A DNA stretch of 10,157 bases from Chloroflexota bacterium (GCA_013153135.1 JAADFA010000079.1:1-10157); one strand, 5' to 3'; shown: positions 1 through 7,368, counted from the first letter of the stretch. Made by a program: numbers and translations. The notes: a model not told the origin generated them from the sequence alone.

Positions 1-7
1 CCATGCC

Positions 8-29
8 GCGGGCGGCTGAACCCGCCCGC
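8..29. repeat. Perfect 8-bp GC inverted repeat (hairpin)
   Basis: GCGGGCGG at 8-15 pairs perfectly with CCGCCCGC at 22-29 across a 6-base loop (CTGAAC). No run of T follows on either side, so it is not a standard intrinsic terminator. It could be the remnant of a terminator for a gene to the left, or a dispersed intergenic palindrome, since the next hairpin 70 bases on has similar GC-rich arms. The stem is seen directly; its role is unknown. Confidence 0.6.
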
Positions 30-98
30 TATCCTTGCCGCCTGCCACGCGTTCCCGCGCGTTGGGCCAGCCATCCCGCGCATCATTTTATGGCAACT

Positions 99-123
99 CG
101 CCGCGGGCTTCCAGCCCGCGGCG
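99..123. repeat. Perfect 11-bp GC inverted repeat with a 3-base loop
   Basis: CGCCGCGGGCT at 99-109 pairs perfectly with AGCCCGCGGCG at 113-123, leaving only TCC as the loop. It is a very stable stem lying in non-coding DNA 82 bases before the rsmH promoter. No T-run follows on either strand. The core (GCGGGCT-TCC-AGCCCGC) looks like the short palindromes that recur between genes in many GC-rich bacteria, which is from general knowledge. I cannot count copies from one window. Alternatives are a Rho-independent signal lacking a U tract, or an mRNA 3'-end stabiliser for an upstream gene. Confidence 0.65.
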
Positions 124-204
124 GGGCGGCACGCGAGCGCGACCATGGCCGCAGGGCGCTTGCCGTTTCTACAACCTTTGCGTGCACCCCACTGCCCAAG
201 GGGC

Positions 205-233
205 TTGCCAGCGGCCGCGTCTCGCGATATAGT
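205..233 (+). promoter_or_regulatory. Sigma70-type promoter of the rsmH-ftsL-ftsI operon
   Basis: TTGCCA at 205-210 and TATAGT at 228-233 are separated by exactly 17 bases, matching the housekeeping consensus at four of six and five of six positions. Transcription would begin near 239-241, giving a leader of about 26 bases. That leader contains a ribosome site AAGGAAGGG (249-257) eight bases before the ATG at 266. From base 1 to the promoter I see no believable gene on either strand: the short open frames there lack ribosome sites and overlap the hairpins. Confidence 0.7.
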
Positions 234-265
234 GAAAGCACGTTTTTTAAGGAAGGGCAACGCGT

Positions 266-1216
266 ATGGCCGTGCGATCCGAGTATCACGTGCCCGTTAT
301 GGTGGATACTGTGCTCACGTTCTTAGCGCCCAAGCCCGGTGGACGCTATGTTGATGCAACGGTGGGTACCGGAGGCCATGCTGAAGCGATTTTGCGCGCC
401 AGCGCGCCCTCAGGTCAGCTGTTGGGCTTGGATGTTGATTCGCAAGCTCTGGCCTTGGCCCGGCAGCGTTTGGCCCCTTTTGGTGCCCGGGTAAGGTTGG
501 TCCATGGGTCGTACGTGCACCTGTCCGATTACCTGCGCGCCCAGGGATGGGCTGATGGTGTAGATGGTGTGTTGCTTGACCTGGGTGTATCGTCCTTACA
601 GCTCGACCGAGCCGAACGTGGCTTTTCCTTTCGCCACGATGGGCCTTTGGATATGCGCTTCGACCCCGAAAGTGAGGGCCCGACCGCGGCGGATTTGGTC
701 AACACCTTGCCCGAGGCAGAGCTCGCGGATTTGATTTGGCGCTATGGTGAAGAGCGCCGCGCACGCGCGATTGCTCGCGCGATCGTGCGGCATCGCCCCA
801 TCCACACTACAGGCGAGCTCGCGCAGATTATTGCACGCGTCACGCGCGGGCCCCGCGGGCGCCATCCGGCCACGCGCACGTTCCAGGCCTTGCGCATCGC
901 AGTCAATCAGGAACTTCGCAACCTGGAGCAGGTGTTGCCCCAGGCTTGGCAGGCTCTCCGTCCCGGAGGGCGCCTTGTGGTCATCGCGTTCCATTCGTTG
1001 GAAGACCGGCTCGTCAAGCACACGTTTCGCGCGTGGGCGAAAGGCTGTTCATGCCCACCGCCGCCCGCACCCTGCGACTGCGCCCACGCTCGGCCTAAGG
1101 CGCGTGTGTTAAAGCCCTTTCCCGCGTGGCCCACGGAGGACGAGGTCGCGCGCAACCCCCGTGCGCGCAGCGCGCGCGTGCGAGCTATAGAAAAGCTCGC
1201 GGAGGAAGATGCATGA
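266..1216 (+). CDS. rsmH: 16S rRNA (cytosine(1402)-N(4))-methyltransferase RsmH
   Basis: RsmH (MraW) methylates N4 of C1402 in the decoding centre of 16S rRNA, using S-adenosylmethionine. The 316-residue length is normal. The SAM-binding loop is seen at residues 28-43 (YVDATVGTGGHAE), followed by LDLGVSSLQLD (104-114), ERGFSFRHDGPLDMR (117-131), RTFQALRIAVNQEL (204-217), AFHSLEDRLVK (241-251) and the C-terminal NPRARSARVRA (297-307). A cysteine cluster, C-x-C-P5-x-C-x-C at 261-272, is also found in many family members. The ATG at 266 is preceded by AAGGAAGGG at an eight-base spacing and starts the conserved HVPVM region. It opens the division operon, and its TGA overlaps the next start as ATGA. 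No mraZ lies in the 265 bases upstream. Confidence 0.97.
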   Translation: MAVRSEYHVPVMVDTVLTFLAPKPGGRYVDATVGTGGHAEAILRASAPSGQLLGLDVDSQALALARQRLAPFGARVRLVHGSYVHLSDYLRAQGWADGVDGVLLDLGVSSLQLDRAERGFSFRHDGPLDMRFDPESEGPTAADLVNTLPEAELADLIWRYGEERRARAIARAIVRHRPIHTTGELAQIIARVTRGPRGRHPATRTFQALRIAVNQELRNLEQVLPQAWQALRPGGRLVVIAFHSLEDRLVKHTFRAWAKGCSCPPPPAPCDCAHARPKARVLKPFPAWPTEDEVARNPRARSARVRAIEKLAEEDA

Positions 1217-1713
1217 GTGCTTGGCGCATCCGCTGGCAGCGTCGCTTGAGTACCTGGCCTTTACACATCCAACGCTATTGGGCCCGGCAGCGTTGGGTGA
1301 GTACCCAGGTCGCACTGTTGTTGGGCCTCTTTCTTGTTGTCGTGCTCGCGCATCTTTACTTGGCAAACCAGGCCGTTATTTTGTGGGAAGATATCCGCAC
1401 CATGCAATACGACGCGTGGCGTATGTGGTGGGAGGTCGCGACCATGCAGACCGAGCTCGCGCAACGGGATAGCGCGCACGAACTCGAGGCCGTCATGAAA
1501 GAGACCTCGCTGCGTTGGCCGTTGCCTGATGAGGTGCTTTTCGTGCCCGCGGCCGTGCCGCCCGAACAGGGGCCACCTCCGTTGCCTGTACTCTGGCCTG
1601 ACGCGCAACCGCTTACGCCTCACATCCCACCCGAATATACCATGACCTTGAGCGACTATGTGCGCTGGTGGTGGCAGGCCGATCGCCCGCCTTCACCGGC
1701 CACGCATAGATAA
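1213..1713 (+). CDS. ftsL: FtsL-like septum protein (single-pass membrane protein)
   Basis: This encodes a 166-residue bitopic protein in the classic ftsL position between rsmH and ftsI. A basic cytoplasmic N-terminus (1-29) is followed by one membrane span (about 30-52, TQVALLLGLFLVVVLAHLYL). Next comes a helical, probably coiled-coil stretch (about 53-96), then a proline-rich tail (104-140) and a final Trp-rich segment, SDYVRWWW, at 147-154. FtsL normally bridges FtsB and FtsI in the divisome. Sequence identity with known FtsL cannot be judged by eye, because the family is poorly conserved; the call rests on topology and position. I chose the ATG at 1213 because it overlaps the rsmH stop as ATGA and is preceded by GGAGGAAG (1201-1208). 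A longer frame from 1126 would lie inside conserved rsmH sequence. The tail of about 70 residues after the coiled coil is longer than in typical FtsL. Confidence 0.75.
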   Translation: MSAWRIRWQRRLSTWPLHIQRYWARQRWVSTQVALLLGLFLVVVLAHLYLANQAVILWEDIRTMQYDAWRMWWEVATMQTELAQRDSAHELEAVMKETSLRWPLPDEVLFVPAAVPPEQGPPPLPVLWPDAQPLTPHIPPEYTMTLSDYVRWWWQADRPPSPATHR

Positions 1714-1726
1714 ATGAGGTTGGTTT

Positions 1727-3583
1727 ATGAGTGTGCCGACCGGCCGATTCACAACCCCGGCCTATGAAACGCAGCCTTCGGGCAATCCCCGGCCTAGCAT
1801 CTTTTACGCGCTGGGCGCTTTGACTACGGGGATGCTGTTTCTGATTTTCTTGCGCCTCTTATGGCTCCAGGTAAGCCCGGAGTTCGCGGAATGGCGCGCG
1901 TTTGCCCGGACCAACGACCGGGAGGCGCTGGTGGCGGAACGGTTGCCTGTGCCCCGCGGCTGGATTTTGGACCGCCATGGCCGTGTGCTCGCGGGAAGCC
2001 GTCGCGCATACCAGCTGGATGTCGCGCCCGACGCACTCCGACGGCCTGGCGAGGTGGTTACGGTGCTCGCGGGCATTTTGGGGATGGACCCGCGCGAGCT
2101 GTGGCAGCGTTTGGCTCCGCCGGAATCCGATGCACCTTTGCCCCCCGCGGTAGCCATTGCCTATGACGTTACCCCCGAACAACGGGACGCGCTGCTGCAA
2201 TGGTGGCGTCGCTGGCGCAGCCAGGGGGACCAAAGCCCCATCGACCCCGAGCGCAATGATGTCTTTCGTTTCACGCCTGTGATGTTGCGTGTGTACCCCG
2301 AAGGCGATGTGGCGCCCAACGTCTTGGGTCTAGTCAACCTAAGCAGTACCGCGGCCCAAACGCGCTGGGAAGGGCACTATGGCGTGGAAGGATATTACGA
2401 CGCGCTGTTGCAACAGTCATGGGTCTATGTGCCCTTCTATGCCCCTTATGACGTGAACCCTGACGAAATCGCGTTGCCTGAACCTGTGCCCAGCCTGGTG
2501 CTCACCTTGGACCGCGATATTCAACGCATGACCGAACGTATTTTGGATGAGGCCTTGGAAACTTATCGCGCGCGGCGAGGCGTGATCATCGTAATGGATC
2601 CTAAGACAGGCGCGTTGCTCGCGGTTGCGATGAGTCCCCGACCCAATTTGGCCGATCCGGATTCGGTACAACGCTTTTTGCGCGAGTTCCAGGGCGAAGG
2701 GTGGGATTGGTCGGTGCAGCACGCGTACGAGCCTGGCTCGGTCATCAAACCCATCATTCTGGCCATCGCTCTGGATAGCGGCGCAATTTCGCCGGATTTT
2801 GTATATAACGACACCGGTCGCGAGGAACCTTGCGGCCCCCGCAGCGCGGTCCATAACTGGGATTACCAAGGGCATGGTGAACAAACCTTGGTCGGTTGCC
2901 TCGCGCTCTCCCTCAACACGTGCTTTTCCCACATCGCGATGCAGATCGAGCCGGGCGATTTGTTACGTTACCTTGAAGCCTTTGGCTTCGGCGATGTTAC
3001 GGGCGTTGATGTGGACGTAGAAATGCGAGGCTTCTTCTCGGTTGCGAGCTGCATCGACCGCTCCCGCATTGGCTTTGGGCACGCGATCGCGGTCACACCG
3101 CTGCAGCTAGCCACTGCGGAGGCCGTGCTGGCTAACGGCGGGTACCTGGTCAAGCCGCATTTGGTGCAGGGCCAGGTGCTCAACGGCCGATACGTGCCCG
3201 CGCCCTATCCCCAGGTCGTACGCCAGGTGATTCGACCCGAAGTCGCGCGTCAGGTGAGCGATTTCTTGGCCCAGGCCATGGCAACGGAGAGCTTCCAAAA
3301 CGCGGTTATTGAAGGTTATACCCTCGCGGGCAAAACAGGTACTGCATATAACGAGCGCGCGCCTAACGATTTGCTCGATGCGACCATGGTGGGTTGGGGC
3401 CCCGTGGAGGACCCCCGCTTTCTGGTGGTTGTGTGGCTCGAAGACCCCAAGGAAGGCCAATGGGCGTCTATGACCGCGGCGCCCACCTTCCGCCGCGTGG
3501 TGGAGCGTTTGGTGGTGATGTTGGGCATTCCGCCGGAGGGAGGCGAGGCGGATGTGGCCCAAGGTACCCAGTCCGAGCCCTAA
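1727..3583 (+). CDS. ftsI: Septal peptidoglycan transpeptidase FtsI (class B penicillin-binding protein, PBP3/PBP2B type)
   Basis: A class B PBP that cross-links septal peptidoglycan outside the membrane. In its 618 residues I see a short cytoplasmic N-terminus, a membrane anchor (about 26-47), the dimerisation/pedestal motif PRGWILDRHGRVLA (76-89), the linker motif GVEGYYDALL (219-228) and a transpeptidase domain from about 255. All three active-site motifs are intact: SVIK with nucleophile S338, SLN at 395-397, and KTGTA at 536-540. No PASTA domains follow; the protein ends soon after the catalytic domain. Four cysteines (369, 391, 399, 442) lie in the extracytoplasmic domain, two of them flanking SLN. 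GAGGT at 1716-1720 sits six bases before the ATG, and the gap to ftsL is 13 bases. The partner FtsW is not in the window. A PBP2 (elongation) role is less likely given rsmH and ftsL next door. Confidence 0.93.
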   Translation: MSVPTGRFTTPAYETQPSGNPRPSIFYALGALTTGMLFLIFLRLLWLQVSPEFAEWRAFARTNDREALVAERLPVPRGWILDRHGRVLAGSRRAYQLDVAPDALRRPGEVVTVLAGILGMDPRELWQRLAPPESDAPLPPAVAIAYDVTPEQRDALLQWWRRWRSQGDQSPIDPERNDVFRFTPVMLRVYPEGDVAPNVLGLVNLSSTAAQTRWEGHYGVEGYYDALLQQSWVYVPFYAPYDVNPDEIALPEPVPSLVLTLDRDIQRMTERILDEALETYRARRGVIIVMDPKTGALLAVAMSPRPNLADPDSVQRFLREFQGEGWDWSVQHAYEPGSVIKPIILAIALDSGAISPDFVYNDTGREEPCGPRSAVHNWDYQGHGEQTLVGCLALSLNTCFSHIAMQIEPGDLLRYLEAFGFGDVTGVDVDVEMRGFFSVASCIDRSRIGFGHAIAVTPLQLATAEAVLANGGYLVKPHLVQGQVLNGRYVPAPYPQVVRQVIRPEVARQVSDFLAQAMATESFQNAVIEGYTLAGKTGTAYNERAPNDLLDATMVGWGPVEDPRFLVVVWLEDPKEGQWASMTAAPTFRRVVERLVVMLGIPPEGGEADVAQGTQSEP

Positions 3584-3626
3584 CACGGCCTGCCGCACCA
3601 TGTCCTGGAGTTAAGGATGGAGGACC

Positions 3627-4559
3627 ATGCTGAAACATGCGCATCGTCCTTTGCCCAGGCGCTATCGCCTTGTTTGGCTTGGTATGATGGCCGCGTTGCT
3701 TAGCCTGCTGTCGTGCACGCGGAGCGGTAATTTGGCGCCCGCCCCGCACGTGACTGTTGTAACGCCAGCATCTTCAGCGACACCACCTACCGATACGGCC
3801 GTGTTCTTCGCGGTGATTGGGGATTTTGGACGCGATGGCCCGGCTGAGGCGGGTGTCGCGGATCTCATTCATCGGTTTGCCCCTCAGTTTATCGTGACCG
3901 TGGGCGATAACAACTACCCCAACGGTTCGAAACTCACGTGGCCAGATAATGTAGAAAAACATTACGGCGATTACATCGCGCGGCGGGCTTTCTTCCCCGC
4001 GTTGGGGAATCATGATTGGGGTTACGGAGGACCGAATCACACGCCCTACCAAGTCAAAGTGTTGGACTATTTACCTGGCAACCGGCGGTATTACGACCTG
4101 GTGCGGGGACCAGTGCATTTTTTCATTCTGGATAGCAATTGGCAGGAGCCCGACGGCGCGGCGCCGGATTCCAAGCAGGCCCGGTGGCTCAAAGAGCGCC
4201 TGTCCGCGTCGACCGCGACGTGGAAGGTGGTCATCTTGCACCACGCGCCGTATTCGTCCGGTCAACACGGGCCCCTGGAGCGGATGCAGTGGCCCTTCGC
4301 GGCCTGGGGCGCGGATGTGGTCCTTGCTGGCCATGACCACACGTATGAACGCATTATGCGCGATGGGATTGTGTATATTGTCAATGGCCTAGGCGGTGCG
4401 AGTCGCTATCGTTTTGAGCACGGTCCCATGGAGGGGAGCGTGGTTCGGTTCAACGAGGACTACGGCGCGCTCTTCGTTTGGGCCGACGGCGACCAAATGC
4501 GTTTCGAAATGCACACCCTTGAACATGGGGTGGTTGACGCTTTCTCACTGCTGAAATGA
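3627..4559 (+). CDS. Lipoprotein metallophosphoesterase, purple acid phosphatase-like
   Basis: A 310-residue calcineurin-like phosphoesterase, probably exported and membrane-tethered. The N-terminus has basic residues, a hydrophobic core (about 15-28) and a lipobox-like LLSC with Cys30, then a Ser/Thr/Pro linker to about 57. Leu at the -2 position is unusual, so lipidation is likely rather than certain. The five metal-binding motifs of purple acid phosphatases occur in order: GDFG (65-68), GDNNY (93-97), GNHD (127-130), VILH (202-205) and GHDH (235-238). A NGLGG segment follows at 253-257. The predicted ligands D66, D94, Y97, N128, H205, H236 and H238 are all present, so it should be active as a phosphomonoesterase or phosphodiesterase; the substrate is unknown. 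AAGGATGGAGG (3613-3623) precedes the ATG. It lies 43 bases after ftsI with no terminator between, so co-transcription is likely. Its last 15 bases overlap the opposing gene. Confidence 0.88.
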   Translation: MLKHAHRPLPRRYRLVWLGMMAALLSLLSCTRSGNLAPAPHVTVVTPASSATPPTDTAVFFAVIGDFGRDGPAEAGVADLIHRFAPQFIVTVGDNNYPNGSKLTWPDNVEKHYGDYIARRAFFPALGNHDWGYGGPNHTPYQVKVLDYLPGNRRYYDLVRGPVHFFILDSNWQEPDGAAPDSKQARWLKERLSASTATWKVVILHHAPYSSGQHGPLERMQWPFAAWGADVVLAGHDHTYERIMRDGIVYIVNGLGGASRYRFEHGPMEGSVVRFNEDYGALFVWADGDQMRFEMHTLEHGVVDAFSLLK

Positions 4560-6410
4560 TGAAGCCACGTCGCCGCATCCTTCGGCCCAATGCCCTTGCC
4601 CCGATGCCGTGCCCATCACCCAGGCTCCCACCTGCCAAAGAGGGCTGACGCGCGTGGAAGACGTCGCGGCAAAGATGTACGTATTACGTAAGGGCTCCGT
4701 GGCATACCACGCGACCTCGATGGGGTAGCACCCTGGACGGTGAGGCAGGGTAAGGCGCACACGTTCGCGCATGGCTTGACCTGGGGGCCATTGGGACGGC
4801 GGCATGAGGTACGCGGAGCCAGGATGAAGCGCTCGGGCCGCGGGATAGTCGAGCAGCCGCGTCACCGCGATGGCTCCTGCGGGTGGTCGTTGGCACCAGG
4901 TGTACGTAAGGGTAAGGTCCCACAGCGCGCGGTCGGCCGCGTAGACGCCCTGCACCTGGATATCGCATAGCATAGCCGTCGCATCGGGCAAAGGATGCAC
5001 GGGCTCGATCCAGGTCCAAGGACGTGGGTTTGCATCCCGGCGGAAGATAAATAGACCGTCACGTGCAGCTTCGAGGGTGAAGTCCGGATGGCGTAGGAAG
5101 TACGTCATCACGTCCGCTTCGATGGTCCAAAACGCGCCCAGATCCGTCTCGTAGAAGGCATCAATAAGCACAAATTCGGTCCGTTGGGCAATGCGCTCAA
5201 GGGGGACGGGCTCGTCCAGGGTATATTGCATGTTAAACGTCTGGAAAACGTAAGGCCGAAACGCGAAATGCGGGGACCAGGTAGGCGTGGCGGTTAATGG
5301 GGCCTGTGGAGGTACGAGCTGCTGCGCCCAGGGCAGGAGCTCGCGCTGCCGCGCGGGCATGGGTGAGGCTCGTAGAACCCAGGGCCGCAGCCATGGGTAG
5401 CAGGCGAAAAGCACCAAGCCGGTTAAGAGGGCACCCATGACCCAGGCCGGCCATCGGCCGCGGCGTGCCTCCAAGTATGCGAGAACGCCGAAGGGCACAA
5501 TGTACGCGTAGTGATGGTGACACGGCGCAGGGTTGTGGCTTCCGAAGACCGCGGGGAGAAATAAGAGCCCCGCGGCGACCAGCCAGGGACGGGAGGCGCG
5601 GTTGAGCCAGAGCCAAACGAGAGGGCCGAAGACGGCTAACAGCGCGATAAGCCGATTCCCCCACTGGAGGCGCCAGGATACAGCGGGCCGAAAGTAAAGT
5701 TGTTGGTAGTGCGCGAAATATCGGCTCGACCCTCCCCATGCAATTTTGAGCCCCAAGCCGAGCACAATACCCCATCCTAGCGCAGCACCAAGAATCCAGG
5801 AGGCCCACGGATCACGGCGCCACTTTAAGATAAGACCGAAGAGGCCTACAGGAATAATCATGTACACTTTGCTCCAAAGAGCTAAAAGCAAAGCAAGGCG
5901 AAAAAGTTTCAGACGCCGTTCCTGCCATGCCCACAGGGCCCAAATCATAAATACCATCCCGAGCGTATCCCCATGGAAATCGGACATTACCGCCGACACA
6001 GTAGCTGGGGTTAAAAGGTACATTGTCGCCGCAAGGAGGCCCCAGGATACATCCCTTACGCGAGCTACCATAAGGTAAATCGCAATGGCTGCGCTGAGAT
6101 AGAGAAAAAGCTGCGCGTAGATCAACACAAGAGGCGTAGCCCATAAGATAGTCAAGGGTGTAAACAATATGAAAACAAATTCGGCACCCCGAGTGAGACG
6201 TGACACATTTTCGAGCAATAAAGGATGTGTCATGGTGAGCGGCGCCCCCCAGCTCACGCTCGCGACGGCCTGGGTGGTTGAGCCCAAGTCGTACCACAGG
6301 GCGTTGAAGCCCTGGACGCGTCGGGTAACCAGCCATCCTAGGAGCGCTCCCCAGCCGAGCAGGAAGATCCCCAGCACCGGATGCACGAGAAAGCGTGGCC
6401 TCCCTTTCAT
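4545..6410 (-). CDS. DUF2079 family polytopic membrane protein
   Basis: A 621-residue membrane protein resembling DUF2079 (COG3463), thought to be relatives of GT-C glycosyltransferases; function unproven. The signature region NALWYDLGSTTQA (36-48) follows the first span, with the acidic DFHGDTL at 144-150. Further typical spans are seen at about 11-30, 76-116, 122-141, 149-162, 169-195, 204-224, 253-269, 276-290 and 323-341. HHHYAYIVP at 298-306 resembles the conserved loop before the late spans. From about 350 the chain is soluble, and residues 480-585 look like a beta-sandwich. The ATG at 6410 lies behind GGGAG and 28 bases after the sucCD terminator, with no clear promoter of its own. Its first third (roughly 5821-6240) is visibly poorer in GC than the neighbours. 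The stop lies inside the 3' end of the phosphoesterase gene. A sugar-transfer role is plausible but unproven. Confidence 0.8.
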   Translation of the reverse strand: MKGRPRFLVHPVLGIFLLGWGALLGWLVTRRVQGFNALWYDLGSTTQAVASVSWGAPLTMTHPLLLENVSRLTRGAEFVFILFTPLTILWATPLVLIYAQLFLYLSAAIAIYLMVARVRDVSWGLLAATMYLLTPATVSAVMSDFHGDTLGMVFMIWALWAWQERRLKLFRLALLLALWSKVYMIIPVGLFGLILKWRRDPWASWILGAALGWGIVLGLGLKIAWGGSSRYFAHYQQLYFRPAVSWRLQWGNRLIALLAVFGPLVWLWLNRASRPWLVAAGLLFLPAVFGSHNPAPCHHHYAYIVPFGVLAYLEARRGRWPAWVMGALLTGLVLFACYPWLRPWVLRASPMPARQRELLPWAQQLVPPQAPLTATPTWSPHFAFRPYVFQTFNMQYTLDEPVPLERIAQRTEFVLIDAFYETDLGAFWTIEADVMTYFLRHPDFTLEAARDGLFIFRRDANPRPWTWIEPVHPLPDATAMLCDIQVQGVYAADRALWDLTLTYTWCQRPPAGAIAVTRLLDYPAARALHPGSAYLMPPSQWPPGQAMRERVRLTLPHRPGCYPIEVAWYATEPLRNTYIFAATSSTRVSPLWQVGAWVMGTASGQGHWAEGCGDVASSFQQ

Positions 6411-6438
6411 GACCGCGGCTCCCGCGACAAGGGTTTAG

Positions 6439-6472
6439 AAAAAAGCCCCGACCGCTCGCGCGGCCGGGGCTT
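6439..6472 (-). terminator. Rho-independent terminator of sucCD
   Basis: On the minus strand a 12-bp stem (one G-U pair, six-base loop), made of 6443-6454 and 6461-6472 and with a core of GC pairs, is followed by six U residues (6444-6439, overlapping the stem base). It lies 21 bases after the sucD stop. On the plus strand the stem is followed by TTGGGTG, so it should work mainly in the leftward direction. Confidence 0.9.
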
Positions 6473-6492
6473 GGGTGCAGCAGGCGATGCGC

Positions 6493-7368
6493 CTACTTCT
6501 TCAGAATGTCGACCAGGATGTCGGCGATTTCCTCTGGATGGCGCGCGACCCGCACGCCCGCGGCCTTGAGGGCCTTGATCTTCTCGGCTGCTGTGCCCTC
6601 ACCGCCTTCAATGATGGCGCCCGCGTGGCCCATGCGCTTGCCTGGCGGCGCGGTTTGGCCCGCGATGAATCCAACCACGGGCTTGGTCATGTGTTCCGCG
6701 ATGAAGGCCGCGGCTTGCTCTTCGGAGGAACCGCCGATCTCGCCGATGAGCACGACGGCCTCGGTGTCCGGATCTTCCTCAAACATGCGCAGCACATCGA
6801 TAAAATCCAGCCCCTTGATGGGGTCGCCGCCGATGCCCACCGTGGTGCTCACGCCCAATCCGCGGTGCTTCATCGCGTACACGACTTCATACGTCAACGT
6901 GCCCGAGCGAGAGACCACGCCCACGTTGCCTGGGATTGCGATGTTGCCCGGGATGATGCCCACTTTGGCCTGGCCTGGGGTGAGCAAACCGGGGCAGTTG
7001 GGCCCGACCAAAGTTGTGCCTTTTTCCTGCAAGTAGGTTGTGACTTTCATCATATCTTGCACGGGAATGCCCTCGGTAATCGCCACGATCAGCTCAATGC
7101 CTGCGTCTGCCGCCTCGAGGATCGCGTCGGCTGCAAAGCGCGCGGGCACGAAGATGACGCTGGTATTGGCCCCCGTGGCCTCGACGGCCGCGGCCACGGT
7201 GTCGAATACCGGGATCCGGTCGAGGACCCAGGCGCCGCCCTTGCCCGGGGTGACGCCCGCGACCACGTTGGTGCCGTATTCCACCATGCGCTCGGTGTGG
7301 AAGCGGCCCTCTCGGCCGGTGATGCCTTGGACCAGCAGGCGGGTGTCTTTGCCAATGAGGATGCTCAT
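6493..7368 (-). CDS. sucD: Succinyl-CoA synthetase (ADP-forming) alpha subunit
   Basis: The alpha subunit binds CoA and carries the phosphohistidine in the TCA-cycle step succinyl-CoA + NDP + Pi to succinate + CoA + NTP. The 291-residue length is normal. It shows the CoA-binding Rossmann motif GITGREGRFH (15-24), NCPGLLTPG (124-132), SRSGTLTYE (153-161), GIGGDPIKGLDF (178-189), IGEIGGSSEEQAA (208-220) and GKRMGHAGAI (243-252), with H248 the expected phosphorylated histidine. The start is fixed by an ATGA overlap with the sucC stop and by a near-perfect ribosome site, AAAGGAGG (7375-7382), placed in the last sucC codons six bases away. This implies translational coupling and equal subunit dosage. 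A strong terminator follows. Confidence 0.98.
   Translation of the reverse strand: MSILIGKDTRLLVQGITGREGRFHTERMVEYGTNVVAGVTPGKGGAWVLDRIPVFDTVAAAVEATGANTSVIFVPARFAADAILEAADAGIELIVAITEGIPVQDMMKVTTYLQEKGTTLVGPNCPGLLTPGQAKVGIIPGNIAIPGNVGVVSRSGTLTYEVVYAMKHRGLGVSTTVGIGGDPIKGLDFIDVLRMFEEDPDTEAVVLIGEIGGSSEEQAAAFIAEHMTKPVVGFIAGQTAPPGKRMGHAGAIIEGGEGTAAEKIKALKAAGVRVARHPEEIADILVDILKK

Noticed and set aside
3..326. Short open frames at the left edge (3-326, 35-232, 83-289 minus)
   Set aside because: They run through two perfect palindromes and the rsmH promoter, lack ribosome sites and have Arg/Ala/Pro-rich random-looking translations.
1161..1182. Alternating purine-pyrimidine GC tract resembling Z-DNA-forming sequence
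   Set aside because: It encodes the conserved RARSARVRA motif of RsmH with the local GCG/CGC codon preference, so coding explains it.
1126..1212. Upstream extension of the FtsL-like frame by 29 codons
   Set aside because: It overlaps the conserved RsmH C-terminus in another frame. The ATGA junction and the GGAGGAAG site support the start at 1213.
2417..2932. A 171-codon minus-strand frame inside ftsI
   Set aside because: It is opposite the conserved transpeptidase region with its SVIK and SLN motifs; a coding shadow.
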